Below are positions 18,358-27,295 of a DNA stretch of 64,000 bases, piece after piece. The position numbers were made by a program, and so were the translations under genes. Every line of letters begins with the position of its first letter. The stretch's first letter is position 1. The stretch lies in contig NZ_CAKMMP010000008.1 in assembly GCF_927798175.1 (NCBI RefSeq), positions 186,001-250,000 of the forward strand, in the 5' to 3' direction. The stretch is from Paenibacillus sp. JJ-223. Lineage in GTDB: Bacteria > Bacillota > Bacilli > Paenibacillales > Paenibacillaceae. Under the pieces are notes generated by a model. The model saw nothing but the letters and a program-made list of their open reading frames with translations, was not told where the DNA came from and made no database searches.

Positions 18358-19644
18358 CCCGTTCGCGTGAATTTCCAAAATACGTTTCACGTACTGTTCG
18401 GCCTTTAGTTTTCCCCGGAACAGCTGTTCCATACTCGTACTGTAATCGTGCAGCTGGGATTCGCCGATTTCGTGCATGCTTTCTCCCTTGCCCCATGTTT
18501 CTCCGTTCGTTAACTTAAATTGGTTTTCGAGCATTTCCATTTCTGCATCCAATTGCTCCTGCCTGGCAGGCATTCGGCCTGTACGGCTGGACCATTCGGC
18601 TTGAATGATAACGGATGTCATGCCTTCAATCCATTTGCTGGCATGTTCGGAAACGGATGAACCGGCTGTAATTACGAAGCTTCTGGAATGAACCATGGCA
18701 AGTCCGGCCAGCGTGACGGACGCCTTGGAATCCTGGCTTCCCAGGATTCCGCCCCCCTTCTTGGACGCTTCGCTCCCTTTCTTCCACTGTGCCAATGATG
18801 TGACAACCATCGGAAGCTGATCCGGATTCGCTGCAGTTGCTGAAGTTTCGTTTCCATCGAAAGCTGCAACATATTTTGGCATCGTGTTTAATAATTGCAG
18901 CGCTTCCCGTTCTTCTTTGTTGGGTTCGGCCCAGTTGGCAGGATTCATCCGAGTCGGAACAAGCTTTGGATGGATCTGATTCAGCCACGCACTGATCGCA
19001 AATGGATCGCTTGCATCCAATCCGAGCAGCTTTTCCTGGCTCGATGCCCCCCTTCCTTTTACAAATGCATTCCATTGCTCCGCGGTAAGCAAGGGGGAAT
19101 CCAGTCCTGCTTTGTTGATAAGGAACGGTCTGGATACCACAACATATGCATCAAAATCAAAAGGCATTGCCCATTGATAGCCATTCCACTCGGCACTCTT
19201 CCTAAAGCGCAGAACGGTGTCTCCCGCCGATTTGGCCAAAGACGTGCCATTTAGAGGATATAAATTCCCCCGTTTGGCATAATGCTGCACCTCTGCATTG
19301 TCCATCAAAATGACGTCTCCGCCTTCTCCCAGCGCAAACTCTTGATTTAAAACCTGTTTATATGTATCTGGTTCTACATTTCGGAGCTGAATCTCTACAT
19401 GCTGCAATTCCGCAACCTGCTTGGCGATTTCTTGAAATGGCTTGAAATCCTCTGAAGACATGGAAACAACGATTTCTACCGGTGCTTGCTGCTCCTCGTT
19501 TCTGGATGAGGACCCTGGAAAAGAATCTTCCTCCTGTTTCTTTTCCGGATTCAATGGCGTACCTCGAAAATCAAAGCTCGGGGACAAAATAGTCAGCGAC
19601 AGCAGCAGTACGGCGAACAAAACCACTTGATGTCTCCGCTTCAT
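18349..19644 (-). CDS. Orphan extracellular solute-binding-like protein
   Basis: 431 residues resembling family 1 (sugar-type) ABC binding proteins, with V-E-I-V-V-S-M near the start of the mature part and W-A-M-P-F-D-F-D-A-Y-V-V-V in the hinge region. The N-terminus is a hydrophobic signal or anchor (about 7-24), but no lipobox cysteine is visible, which is unusual for a Gram-positive binding protein. A Glu/Ser-rich linker follows. No permease or ATPase gene is near. It converges on the coiled-coil gene with a 9-base overlap. It may act as a sensor or envelope accessory rather than in import; that is inference. Confidence 0.78.
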   Translation of the reverse strand: MKRRHQVVLFAVLLLSLTILSPSFDFRGTPLNPEKKQEEDSFPGSSSRNEEQQAPVEIVVSMSSEDFKPFQEIAKQVAELQHVEIQLRNVEPDTYKQVLNQEFALGEGGDVILMDNAEVQHYAKRGNLYPLNGTSLAKSAGDTVLRFRKSAEWNGYQWAMPFDFDAYVVVSRPFLINKAGLDSPLLTAEQWNAFVKGRGASSQEKLLGLDASDPFAISAWLNQIHPKLVPTRMNPANWAEPNKEEREALQLLNTMPKYVAAFDGNETSATAANPDQLPMVVTSLAQWKKGSEASKKGGGILGSQDSKASVTLAGLAMVHSRSFVITAGSSVSEHASKWIEGMTSVIIQAEWSSRTGRMPARQEQLDAEMEMLENQFKLTNGETWGKGESMHEIGESQLHDYSTSMEQLFRGKLKAEQYVKRILEIHANGSE

Positions 19645-19807
19645 TAAATATTCTCCCCCTCAATGCCTAGTTTTTCCTGCAACATTCATTGTAACAAAAA
19701 AATGATGCTATTGTCCTATTGATGCTAAAAAACAGCCTTCCGGCTTTTTGCCATACTTTGAGCATAACGCGTTCTGTCCAATATCCATTCGATCTTTTTT
19801 CAGCAAA

Positions 19808-19830
19808 AAACCGGCTCTAGAAGCCGGTTT
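19808..19830 (-). terminator. Terminator after the PIN-PhoH gene
   Basis: Arms AAACCGGCT and AGCCGGTTT with a 5-base loop. On the minus strand it is followed by TTTTTGCTG. A second small hairpin (AGCC-GGAA-GGCT then GTTTTTT) lies at about 19750-19728. Confidence 0.85.
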
Positions 19831-19870
19831 GGACCAATCATTTTCCGGGAAATAGTTCCATGTCATCCGA

Positions 19871-21205
19871 TTACAGCAGATCAGCAGCGAGTTGGGCCAG
19901 CTTGGAGCGCTCTCCTTTTTCAAGCATGATGTGCCCGCTGATTCCCTCCTGTTTGAACCGTTCTACTACATACGTCAGTCCATTGCTTGCCGAATCAAGA
20001 TAGGGGTGGTCAATCTGTTCCGGATCCCCCATCAATATGATTTTGCTGCCTTCGCCGACGCGTGATACGATCGTTTTCACTTCATGCCTCGACAAGTTCT
20101 GTGCTTCATCCACAATGATGAACTGTCCGGGAATGGACCGCCCGCGAATATACGTTAACGCCTCAACTTGAATGCTGCCAAGCCCCATCAATATTTTGTC
20201 GATATCGCCGGCTTTTTTGGTATCGAACAGAAATTCCAAATTATCATAGATCGGCTGCATCCATGGACGCAGCTTCTCTTCCTTTTCTCCCGGCAAATAA
20301 CCGATATCCTTGCCCATGGGAACAACGGGACGAGCAATCAACAGCTTTTTGTATTTATGGTCATCCTCCACCTTGAGCAATCCGGCTGCCAAAGCGAGCA
20401 GCGTCTTCCCTGTTCCCGCCTTGCCGGTAATGGTTACCAGAGGAATATCGTCGTTCAAAAGCAATTCCAGGGCCATGCGCTGTTGTGCATTTCGCGCCAC
20501 AATTCCCCACACATTATCATTGCTCAAATACAGCGGTTCAAGCCGGGTTCCTTCTCCGTTCACTTTAAGCAACGCCGATTTGTTGGTTCCCATCTCGTCC
20601 TTGAGAATCACAAACTCGTTGGGATATAGCATATAAGGCAACTGCAGCGGCTTAATCGGCAAGAAACGATATGTGTAAAACTCATCGATTACCGACGGAT
20701 GGACTTTAAGCGTTGTATAACCCGAATAAAGCTCGCTCGGCCCCGCTGTCCGATCCGACAAGTAATCCTGAGTGACCAGTCCGAGTACATCGGCCTTGAT
20801 GCGAACAAGCACGTCTTTGCTGACCAGGACCACCTGAGTCTCTGCATTCTCCTTTTCGTTTTCTTCGAGCTGATAATTCAGCGCAACCGCCAAAATCCGA
20901 TTATCGTTGGATATCTCGCCGAACATTTCCTGTACCTTAACGAAGCTGCGATGATTCAGTTCCACTTTGAGACTGCCTCCGCTGCCAAGCGGCACCCCGC
21001 TATGCAAGTGTCCTAACTCGCGCAAACCATCCAGCAACCTGGACACGTTTCTGGCATTACGGCCAATTTCGTCAGCATTTCTTTTTTTGGAGTCAATCTC
21101 CTCAAGCACAACCGCGGGAATGATGACCTCATGTTCCTCAAAGGCAAATATGGCATTGGGGTCATGCAAAAGCACGTTGGTATCCAATACAAAAATCTTT
21201 TTCAT
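19871..21205 (-). CDS. phoH2: PIN domain plus PhoH-like ATPase (PhoH2/YlaK)
   Basis: 444-residue two-domain protein. The N-terminal PIN nuclease domain (about 1-135) begins K-K-I-F-V-L-D-T-N-V-L-L-H-D with conserved acidic residues. The PhoH ATPase/helicase domain (about 225-444) has Walker A G-K-A-G-T-G-K-T, R-P-V-V-P-M-G-K-D-I-G-Y-L-P-G and Walker B-like F-I-I-V-D-E-A-Q-N. Family members are thought to unwind and cleave RNA. Divergent from ylaJ, as in the ylaJ-ylaK region of B. subtilis. A second PhoH protein without PIN occurs at 54631-55602. Confidence 0.93.
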   Translation of the reverse strand: MKKIFVLDTNVLLHDPNAIFAFEEHEVIIPAVVLEEIDSKKRNADEIGRNARNVSRLLDGLRELGHLHSGVPLGSGGSLKVELNHRSFVKVQEMFGEISNDNRILAVALNYQLEENEKENAETQVVLVSKDVLVRIKADVLGLVTQDYLSDRTAGPSELYSGYTTLKVHPSVIDEFYTYRFLPIKPLQLPYMLYPNEFVILKDEMGTNKSALLKVNGEGTRLEPLYLSNDNVWGIVARNAQQRMALELLLNDDIPLVTITGKAGTGKTLLALAAGLLKVEDDHKYKKLLIARPVVPMGKDIGYLPGEKEEKLRPWMQPIYDNLEFLFDTKKAGDIDKILMGLGSIQVEALTYIRGRSIPGQFIIVDEAQNLSRHEVKTIVSRVGEGSKIILMGDPEQIDHPYLDSASNGLTYVVERFKQEGISGHIMLEKGERSKLAQLAADLL

Positions 21206-21285
21206 TCAATCCCCTCCAAAGCGGCGTCGTTAAAGGCGTAGATCGGTTGATCTTTCAGCAGCGGCATGGACAATCATCCTCCCAT

Positions 21286-21313
21286 ACATAAATGTATTCG
21301 TGTAGGACAAAAT
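21286..21313 (+). promoter_or_regulatory. Candidate forespore (sigma-F/G-like) promoter of ylaJ
   Basis: ACATA at 21286-21290 and GGACAAAAT at 21305-21313 with a 14-base spacer resemble forespore sigma-F consensus elements (GHATR and GGNNANANT). It lies 45 bases ahead of a sporulation lipoprotein gene. Confidence 0.35.
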
Positions 21314-21357
21314 AATTGTCAACCATTCTGAAAAACTACAGGAAAGGATGAACATTC

Positions 21358-22041
21358 ATGAAAGGTTGGATTTGCGCGCTGCTTCTGATCTTTATACTTA
21401 CAGGTTGCAGCACAACCACACGCAGTGCTTCGCAGGAGAAAAACACGAATACCCGTGAACATGCAGCAACTCGGCAAGATCTCCAGGGAGGAACCCACAG
21501 TCTGAATACTGAAAATCGTCGGATGGAATCCGCAAACACGCACCGTGCCAATGAAAGGTCAGGCCAAACCGTTCGTGAGGCCGAAAACGTAAACCAAACG
21601 GGCAAAATGCCCCATGAACAACGCATCACTCATCTGAAAACGTTGGCCAAGAAGGTCGAAGGCGTACGTGATGCCAATTGCGTCATTTTCGGCAATACGG
21701 CCATTGTCGGCATCGATGTGGATGGCAAGCTTGATCGGGCACGGGTCGGTACGATTAAATATTCCGTGGCCGAAGCATTGCGCAAAGATCCGGAGGGCGT
21801 CGATTCCATCGTAACCGCAGATGCGGACGTCTCCGAACGAATCAAAGAAATCGGAGAGCATATCCGCAAAGGCAATCCGGTATCCGGTTTTGCATCAGAG
21901 CTTTCGGACATCGTCGGCCGAATCATACCCCAATTGCCCAAAGACGTCAAAGTACGCCAAAATCCGAATGAAAACGTCAATACGGAACGACATATGCAGC
22001 AACTGCATTCTTCTGACAGAAAGCAACAAAAAGCCCAGTGA
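21358..22041 (+). CDS. YhcN/YlaJ-family sporulation lipoprotein
   Basis: 227-residue lipoprotein with signal peptide and lipobox L-T-G-C (Cys17), a long Asn/Thr/Arg-rich linker (about 20-90) and a C-terminal YhcN/YlaJ domain (about 95-190) containing V-x-x-A-N-C-V-I-F-G-N-T-A-I-V-G-I-D-V. Family members are spore membrane proteins that affect germination. AAAGGATG precedes the ATG. Divergent from the PIN-PhoH gene. Confidence 0.88.
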   Translation: MKGWICALLLIFILTGCSTTTRSASQEKNTNTREHAATRQDLQGGTHSLNTENRRMESANTHRANERSGQTVREAENVNQTGKMPHEQRITHLKTLAKKVEGVRDANCVIFGNTAIVGIDVDGKLDRARVGTIKYSVAEALRKDPEGVDSIVTADADVSERIKEIGEHIRKGNPVSGFASELSDIVGRIIPQLPKDVKVRQNPNENVNTERHMQQLHSSDRKQQKAQ

Positions 22042-22060
22042 TCTCTCACTAGGCTTTTTT
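22030..22060. terminator. Terminator at the ylaJ / PNPOx convergent ends
   Basis: AAAGCC-x-AGTGA pairs with TCACT-x-GGCTTT, followed by TTTTTT on the plus strand. It overlaps the stop codon regions of both genes and is flanked by an A run, so it may serve both strands. Confidence 0.7.
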
Positions 22061-22501
22061 CATGGCAGCAAAGACCTGCTGATCGAGTTTCTCTGCAGCT
22101 CTTTGATCATATATTTTGACATATTGAGGTACGGAGGCCAATTCGGCTCCATAAAAAAGAGCATTACGTACCGCTTCGATGGAAATGTCGAAACAGCACA
22201 TGTTGAACGGAACCTCTTGCAGCGGATCTTGTCTCACCGAGGCACGACCGTTGATGGCGTATATCGTGCTTTCTCCAAAAACGGTAACGGTAATCGCCGG
22301 GTTGCGGATGATATTGTTCACCAGACGGGAACGATGGTCAAGGGCAATACGAAGCGTAGAAGCATTCTCCGCATAAATCCAGGAGATTACGCTTGACGTG
22401 GGTCCGCCGGATTCCGCATCAACGGTAGCCAGCAGCACAAACGTCTCGCTTTTGAATTGCTGCAAAAGGGATTCAGTCAATTGTGTGACAGCTTCAGACA
22501 T
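22049..22501 (-). CDS. Pyridoxamine 5'-phosphate oxidase-like (FMN-binding split barrel) protein
   Basis: 150 residues, single FMN-binding split-barrel domain. The first strands read F-V-L-L-A-T-V-D-A-E-S-G-G-P-T-S-S-V-I-S-W, followed by L-R-I-A-L-D-H-R-S-R-L-V-N-N-I, typical of small PNPOx-like proteins. The substrate is not predictable; many members bind flavin or F420 and act on unknown compounds. The frame opens at 22543, but the ATG at 22499-22501 has GGGGAGG 8 bases upstream. Confidence 0.8.
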   Translation of the reverse strand: MSEAVTQLTESLLQQFKSETFVLLATVDAESGGPTSSVISWIYAENASTLRIALDHRSRLVNNIIRNPAITVTVFGESTIYAINGRASVRQDPLQEVPFNMCCFDISIEAVRNALFYGAELASVPQYVKIYDQRAAEKLDQQVFAAMKKA

Positions 22502-22699
22502 CGAACCAGCCTCCCCAACCTCATCATGCCATGCTTTGTTCATTTCATTGTAGATTTATTCCTATAGAGCCCGTGCTAATAGAATCACGTTAGGCCACTT
22601 CAAATGATGCAGATGTGCATGTTGCAAGTGCTTTGGAGCTTGATGATTAAAGATATTATAACATATGATAGATCAAGCTTCCAATCCCTACCGTGCAGT

Positions 22700-23758
22700 C
22701 TATTCCGATTTCGAAGCGGCGGTCACCTTGCCTTCAAGGGTATCTTTCAAGGCTTGTTTGGCATTGGCCAGCTCCGTCTCATTGATATAAACATAAGGGC
22801 TTTTCCATTCGCCGGTCACCGGCGTGTAATGCACGTCTTCTTTGGAAATATTCCAGTAGGTTGCAATCAGATTTTTCATCTGGTCGGATTCCACGTCGGT
22901 GGTCATGTTGTTATCGATCGCACCGATCACTTTGCTAATCTTCGTTATGCCACCTAACGATTTCAGCTGGTCAAGCATGGAATTCAGCACCTGGTTTTGA
23001 CGTTGATTGCGGTCAAAATCATTCGATTCCGCCGTTTTCGGGCTGCAATTCGATTTCCGGTAACGTACAAAATCCAGAGCCTTTTTGCCATCCAAATGTT
23101 GCGGGCCTGCCACGAGATTAATATCCGTTCCATCTGCCGTATCGCGGTAACACATGTTTTTGTCCACCGTGACATCCACGCCGCCAACCGCATCCACGCC
23201 ATCCCGAAATGCCTGGAAATTCAAGACTGTTGCGTAATTGATATCGACATCCAGATATTTGCTCATCATGTCCTTCATCTGGTCCTCGGCCTTTTTGCCG
23301 CTTGTTTTTTCCTGTGCCTTGAATCTTGGATAATAAGCATTCAGTTTGTTGCTTTTATATCCATCCAGGACGATGCGTGTATCGCGAGGCAGGGAAACAA
23401 TGGTGGCCGTTTTGGTAGCCGGATTCATCGCTGCAACCATCACCACGTCTGACAGATAGGTTCCGGTCTCCGGGCGATTATCGGTACCCAGCAGAAGCAT
23501 CGTCAACGGTTTGCTTTGAGCTTCCATGCCGGAAGGCACAGGTTTGTCAATTCCGGTGTGGGCAACTTGATTATAGATCCAATACAAGTACCCTCCTCCT
23601 GCAATGATGCAGATGAAGAGCAAGCTCAATACAACTTTGGCAAAGGTACGTTTCCGTTTCTTCTTGGGCGGCTTTTTCTTTCCGTTATTCGATCCGGAAG
23701 GGCTTGTTGTTCCGGCTGCCTTCCTTCGCGGAGGAAGCCCGTTCGAATTCGAGTTCAT
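22700..23758 (-). CDS. LytR-CpsA-Psr (LCP) family wall-polymer ligase
   Basis: 352-residue membrane protein that in this family attaches teichoic acids or other polymers to peptidoglycan from a lipid-linked donor. A basic, Ser/Asn-rich cytoplasmic tail (about 1-38) precedes one membrane helix (about 40-60) and the LCP domain. Key positions are D-N-R-P near the start, the D-V-V-M-V segment, S-L-P-R-D-T-R and F-V-R-Y-R-K with the later D-F-D-R-N-Q-R-Q-N. The frame opens at 23917 but the ATG at 23756-23758 has AAAGGTG upstream. No terminator is apparent downstream. Confidence 0.9.
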   Translation of the reverse strand: MNSNSNGLPPRRKAAGTTSPSGSNNGKKKPPKKKRKRTFAKVVLSLLFICIIAGGGYLYWIYNQVAHTGIDKPVPSGMEAQSKPLTMLLLGTDNRPETGTYLSDVVMVAAMNPATKTATIVSLPRDTRIVLDGYKSNKLNAYYPRFKAQEKTSGKKAEDQMKDMMSKYLDVDINYATVLNFQAFRDGVDAVGGVDVTVDKNMCYRDTADGTDINLVAGPQHLDGKKALDFVRYRKSNCSPKTAESNDFDRNQRQNQVLNSMLDQLKSLGGITKISKVIGAIDNNMTTDVESDQMKNLIATYWNISKEDVHYTPVTGEWKSPYVYINETELANAKQALKDTLEGKVTAASKSE

Positions 23759-23846
23759 ATCCTCAACACCTTTATCACATCTGTTTTTTGCCTTTAAAAA
23801 GACAACCGTTTCCCCGAAGGAAAACGGAAGTATATACGGGCATATG

Positions 23847-24143
23847 TCATGAATTACGTGCGGTGGATTCCGCTTTTTTCTTTTGTCGGCCTTCGATAAA
23901 ATACCTGATCCGCACAAGCAGCATCAATCCTACGGCCACAAGCAGGCACTGGATGATCGGCAGCTTGTCGATCTGAAAAACAAGAAGCATGAATGTGCCC
24001 ATCGCCATCAAAATATACAGAAAGATTTCCTTAACGAGCGGTAATTTCTGACGAACCCGAAACACCTTGTTATACACGTAAGTAATCAGCACAAAGATGA
24101 CGATGTAGGCTACGATCGGGTGTGACGCGAACCATGCTTGCAT
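23847..24143 (-). CDS. YlaH-like membrane protein
   Basis: 98-residue protein with two or three membrane helices (about 8-26, 38-58, 62-80) and a basic C-terminus R-Q-K-K-K. It resembles the YlaH family, function unknown, and sits next to typA as in B. subtilis (ylaG-ylaH). The frame opens at 24194; I chose the ATG at 24141-24143, which has AAAGGAG 10 bases upstream. Confidence 0.75.
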   Translation of the reverse strand: MQAWFASHPIVAYIVIFVLITYVYNKVFRVRQKLPLVKEIFLYILMAMGTFMLLVFQIDKLPIIQCLLVAVGLMLLVRIRYFIEGRQKKKAESTARNS

Positions 24144-24271
24144 GCATAGCCAGCTCCTTTCGCAAATCATGCTTGGGTGATATAAGTTAAACACATTGCT
24201 GATGAGTCAAAACCCGGTGCATCTGCCTGCCAAGTGGCCGTTCCGGTTGCGGGTCGTTCTTCCGACCTTCG

Positions 24272-24323
24272 TTATCACCGGATTTTTTTGATCAACATAC
24301 ATAAGGAGAAAATCCGGTGATAA
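24272..24323. repeat. Perfect 15-base inverted repeat downstream of typA
   Basis: TTATCACCGGATTTT at 24272-24286 is the exact complement of 24309-24323, with a 22-base spacer. It is not followed by a T run on either strand, so it is not an ordinary terminator, although it lies between the typA stop and ylaH. It could be a processing structure, a decayed mobile-element end or a protein site. The surrounding 299 bases hold no gene. Confidence 0.8.
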
Positions 24324-24442
24324 AGGCGGACGCTTTGCTTCTACAGAATCGATCCCGCCCCCTTCACTACTTTTGCAGGAAGAAGCACCTTCTTTTTGAA
24401 CCCACCATCAAACATTAACTTATTATTTTATTTTGGTCAGGC

Positions 24443-26290
24443 TTAAGCGTTATTTTGTGCCATTTTGCGTTGTTTCTCGGCACGCTCGCGCTCGCTCTTA
24501 TTCAAGATCTTTTTGCGCAGACGAACAGATTTCGGCGTAATTTCACAATACTCGTCATCGTTCAAATATTCAAGTGCCTGCTCCAGGGAGAAGATCATTG
24601 GCGTCTTCATTTTAACGGTATCGTCTTTGGTTGCGGAACGGACGTTGGTCAATTGTTTTTCTTTGCAAATGTTAACCACGATGTCGTTGTCACGCGTGTG
24701 CTCACCGACGATCATGCCTTCGTAAACCTCGGTTCCCGGCTCCAGGAAGAGCGTTCCGCGATCTTCGACGCCGATCATGCCGTAGAACGTCGTTGTACCA
24801 TTCTCCGTCGAGATCAATACGCCTTGGTGACGGCCGCCCACTTGACCGCCGATCAGTGGAGCATAGCTGTCGAACGCATGGTTCATTACGCCATAACCGC
24901 GAGTCAGCGTCAGGAAGTTGGTACGGTATCCGATCAGGCCGCGTGCAGGAATCAAGAATTCGAGGCGAACTTGACCGTTGCCCGTGTTGACCATGTTCAC
25001 CATTTCCGCTTTGCGCGAGCCCAGGCTTTCCATAACGGCACCCATGCTGTCTTCCGGAATGTCGATCAACAGGCGTTCAACCGGCTCCATTTTTTTGCCG
25101 TCGATTTCTTTGACGATAACTTCCGGTTTGGATACTTGAAGCTCATATCCTTCGCGGCGCATGTTTTCGATCAGAATCCCCAGGTGAAGCTCACCGCGTC
25201 CGGAAACGACAAATGCATCCGGACTGTCGGTATCTTCAACGCGAAGGGACACGTCGGTTTCCAATTCTTTGAGCAGACGTTCACGCAGTTTACGGGAAGT
25301 CACCCATTTACCTTCGCGGCCGGCAAAAGGACTGTTGTTCACGAGGAACGTCATTTGCAGGGTCGGCTCATCGATTTTCAGAACCGGCAGCGCTTCAGGT
25401 TGGTTTGGATCTGCGATCGTTTCACCGATATTGATGTCCTTGATCCCTGCGATCGCAACGATATCCCCTGCTCCGGCTTCTTCGATCTCAACACGTTTGA
25501 GGCCTTGGAAACCGAACAGTTTCTCGATTCGCGCAGATTTGCTCTTGCCGTCACGCATAATGACGGTAACCGCTTGGCCTTGCTTGATCACTCCGCGGTT
25601 CACGCGGCCGATCGCGATACGGCCCAGGTATTCGTTATAATCCATCAGTGTAACGAGGAATTGCAGTGGCTCTTCCACGTTCTCCGTTGGGTAAGGAATG
25701 TGGCTTACGATCGTATCGTAAATCGCCATCATATTGTCATCTTGCTTGGCAGGGTCATCTTCCATGCTGGATGTACCGTTCAATGCCGAAGCATAAACAA
25801 CCGGGAACTCCAGTTGATCGTCGTTCGCGCCCAGCTCGATGAACAGGTCAAGCACTTCATCGATGACTTCCGCCGGACGTGCGGCAGGACGGTCGATTTT
25901 GTTCACGATGACGATCGGCGTCAAGTTGTGCTCCAGCGCTTTGCGCAAAACGAATTTCGTTTGCGGCATGCAGCCTTCGTAAGCATCTACAACGAGCAGT
26001 ACGCCATCGACCATTTTCATGATCCGCTCTACCTCGCCGCCAAAGTCGGCGTGTCCAGGCGTGTCCACGATGTTGATGAGATAGTCTTTATAAGTAATGG
26101 CTGTGTTTTTGGCCAAAATCGTAATACCGCGTTCGCGCTCCAAGTCGTTGGAGTCCATGGCGCGCTCCTGTAACGTTTCATGGTCACGGAAAATACCGGA
26201 CTGTTGCAGCAATTTGTCGACAAGCGTCGTTTTCCCGTGGTCGACGTGGGCAATAATCGCAATATTGCGAATGTGTTCTCTTGAATGCAT
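24443..26290 (-). CDS. typA: Ribosome-associated GTPase TypA/BipA
   Basis: Translational GTPase of the EF-G superfamily involved in ribosome assembly and stress adaptation, about 615 residues. GTPase motifs are A-H-V-D-H-G-K-T-T (G1), D-T-P-G-H (G3) and N-K-I-D (G4); elongation-factor domains and the BipA-specific C-terminus ([14 protein letters not shown]) follow. The frame opens at 26320 with a TTG; I prefer the ATG at 26288-26290 ([10 protein letters not shown]), although its AAAGGA is a rather distant 14 bases away. A promoter and leader hairpin lie upstream. Confidence 0.95.
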   Translation of the reverse strand: MHSREHIRNIAIIAHVDHGKTTLVDKLLQQSGIFRDHETLQERAMDSNDLERERGITILAKNTAITYKDYLINIVDTPGHADFGGEVERIMKMVDGVLLVVDAYEGCMPQTKFVLRKALEHNLTPIVIVNKIDRPAARPAEVIDEVLDLFIELGANDDQLEFPVVYASALNGTSSMEDDPAKQDDNMMAIYDTIVSHIPYPTENVEEPLQFLVTLMDYNEYLGRIAIGRVNRGVIKQGQAVTVIMRDGKSKSARIEKLFGFQGLKRVEIEEAGAGDIVAIAGIKDINIGETIADPNQPEALPVLKIDEPTLQMTFLVNNSPFAGREGKWVTSRKLRERLLKELETDVSLRVEDTDSPDAFVVSGRGELHLGILIENMRREGYELQVSKPEVIVKEIDGKKMEPVERLLIDIPEDSMGAVMESLGSRKAEMVNMVNTGNGQVRLEFLIPARGLIGYRTNFLTLTRGYGVMNHAFDSYAPLIGGQVGGRHQGVLISTENGTTTFYGMIGVEDRGTLFLEPGTEVYEGMIVGEHTRDNDIVVNICKEKQLTNVRSATKDDTVKMKTPMIFSLEQALEYLNDDEYCEITPKSVRLRKKILNKSERERAEKQRKMAQNNA

Positions 26291-26375
26291 GGTTTGTATC
26301 CATATCCTTTCCAAATTCAATTCTTTATCTTATCTACTAAACTTCCCACAGGTTCGCAGGTTACTCACAAAATAA

Positions 26376-26396
26376 GCGTCGGTGATGTCCCGACGC
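26376..26396 (-). promoter_or_regulatory. Hairpin in the typA leader (attenuator or upstream terminator)
   Basis: Arms GCGTCGG and CCGACGC with a 7-base loop, followed on the minus strand by TTATTTTG. It lies about 10 bases downstream of the predicted typA transcription start, so it would form in the typA leader; it could also end the upstream LiaF-like transcript. Confidence 0.55.
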
Positions 26397-26412
26397 GTGT
26401 CCTAACCCTTTT

Positions 26413-26440
26413 ATTATAGTTGATCATAAGTAAAAATCAA
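26413..26440 (-). promoter_or_regulatory. Promoter of typA
   Basis: Minus strand TTGATT (26440-26435), 16-base spacer and TATAAT (26418-26413), about 120 bases upstream of the typA start. The long leader contains a hairpin. Confidence 0.65.
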
Positions 26441-26471
26441 GATATTTCGCCTTCGCCATCCCTGTGAATGG

Positions 26472-26972
26472 CTACCAGCCTTTTCGCTGCCTTCCGTTCC
26501 CGCGACCGAGCAGCAACCATATTCCACCAAGGATGAGAAGCATGGCAAGCACATAGATGATTCCGGAATGCAGCAAAGTGAATGCCAGCAATATGATGGA
26601 TATACCGCCCAGGATAAAAGCAGCCGTGAGCACTTCCGGCGGTCTGCGGCGATCAACCATCGCATACTCCAGCAATCCGATCGCAATGCCGAGCAGCAGG
26701 ACGGGCCACAGTCTTCCCATCAACCCCGCACCCCACGTATTTGTAACTCCAAACAATAGGCCATACACCGTCAGGGTCCCTGCCGGAACGAGTGACCAAG
26801 CTGGGGCTAGGCGCATGTAATACATGGCATGCAGCGCGATTCCCGGCAACAAAATGAGCAGCGGCCAGAAATGCCGGCCAATGAATCCAAAAACCCCCAA
26901 CTGCCCTAATAAAATAATGAGACCTGCAGCAACAATGAATATACCGATCGCTTTTTCGTTTCGCTTTTTCAA
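26472..26972 (-). CDS. LiaI/LiaF-like multi-pass membrane protein
   Basis: 166 residues made almost wholly of helices: about six membrane segments in two similar halves, each with a W-P-L/V-L-L-L-G-I/P-G-I-A-type motif seen in the LiaI/LiaF transmembrane region (DUF5668-like). No cytoplasmic or extracellular C-terminal LiaF domain is present. TTG start at 26970-26972 with AAGAGGTGA upstream. Function unknown; homologues with the larger domain sense cell-envelope stress, but here only the membrane part exists. Confidence 0.65.
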   Translation of the reverse strand: MKKRNEKAIGIFIVAAGLIILLGQLGVFGFIGRHFWPLLILLPGIALHAMYYMRLAPAWSLVPAGTLTVYGLLFGVTNTWGAGLMGRLWPVLLLGIAIGLLEYAMVDRRRPPEVLTAAFILGGISIILLAFTLLHSGIIYVLAMLLILGGIWLLLGRGNGRQRKGW

Positions 26973-27295
26973 CCAATATCACCTCTTGTCCCGTTTGATG
27001 CATGTAGAAATGTAGAGCAACCGATGTTCCATACGTGACCAAAGCACGCAGCTTACTATAAGTGTAGCTCATGTTTGCGCAAAAAACTATACCGCATGTC
27101 GCTAATGGTGGCCTCTTTTGTGTTCATTCCTCATCCTTTTCAAATTTTATCCATATGGATCAGGATCCCTTTTACAATCGATTTTTATACATTTAGAAAG
27201 CCGCCCGTGTTGGGCGGCTTGGCTTTCCTACGATATACCGAGGACACAGGGCAGCATATATTTTATTCTGCTCTACGGCAGAATGACATGAGGAA
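26973..27295. other. Intergenic region between LiaF-like and terC genes
   Basis: About 320 bases with no convincing gene; an open frame on the plus strand has no ribosome binding site. It contains the hairpin at 27198-27220 and presumably the promoter of the LiaF-like gene, for which I see no clear consensus pair. Confidence 0.5.
27198..27220 (-). terminator. Hairpin after the minus-strand terC gene
   Basis: Arms AAGCCGCCC and GGGCGGCTT with a 5-base loop. The following minus-strand sequence is TCTAAATG, so the T tract is weak and termination may be partial. Confidence 0.5.

Noticed and set aside
24455-26173. 572-codon open frame antisense to typA
   Set aside because: Composition is typical of a shadow frame (many F, H, V and Q), with no start signal; typA is intact on the minus strand.
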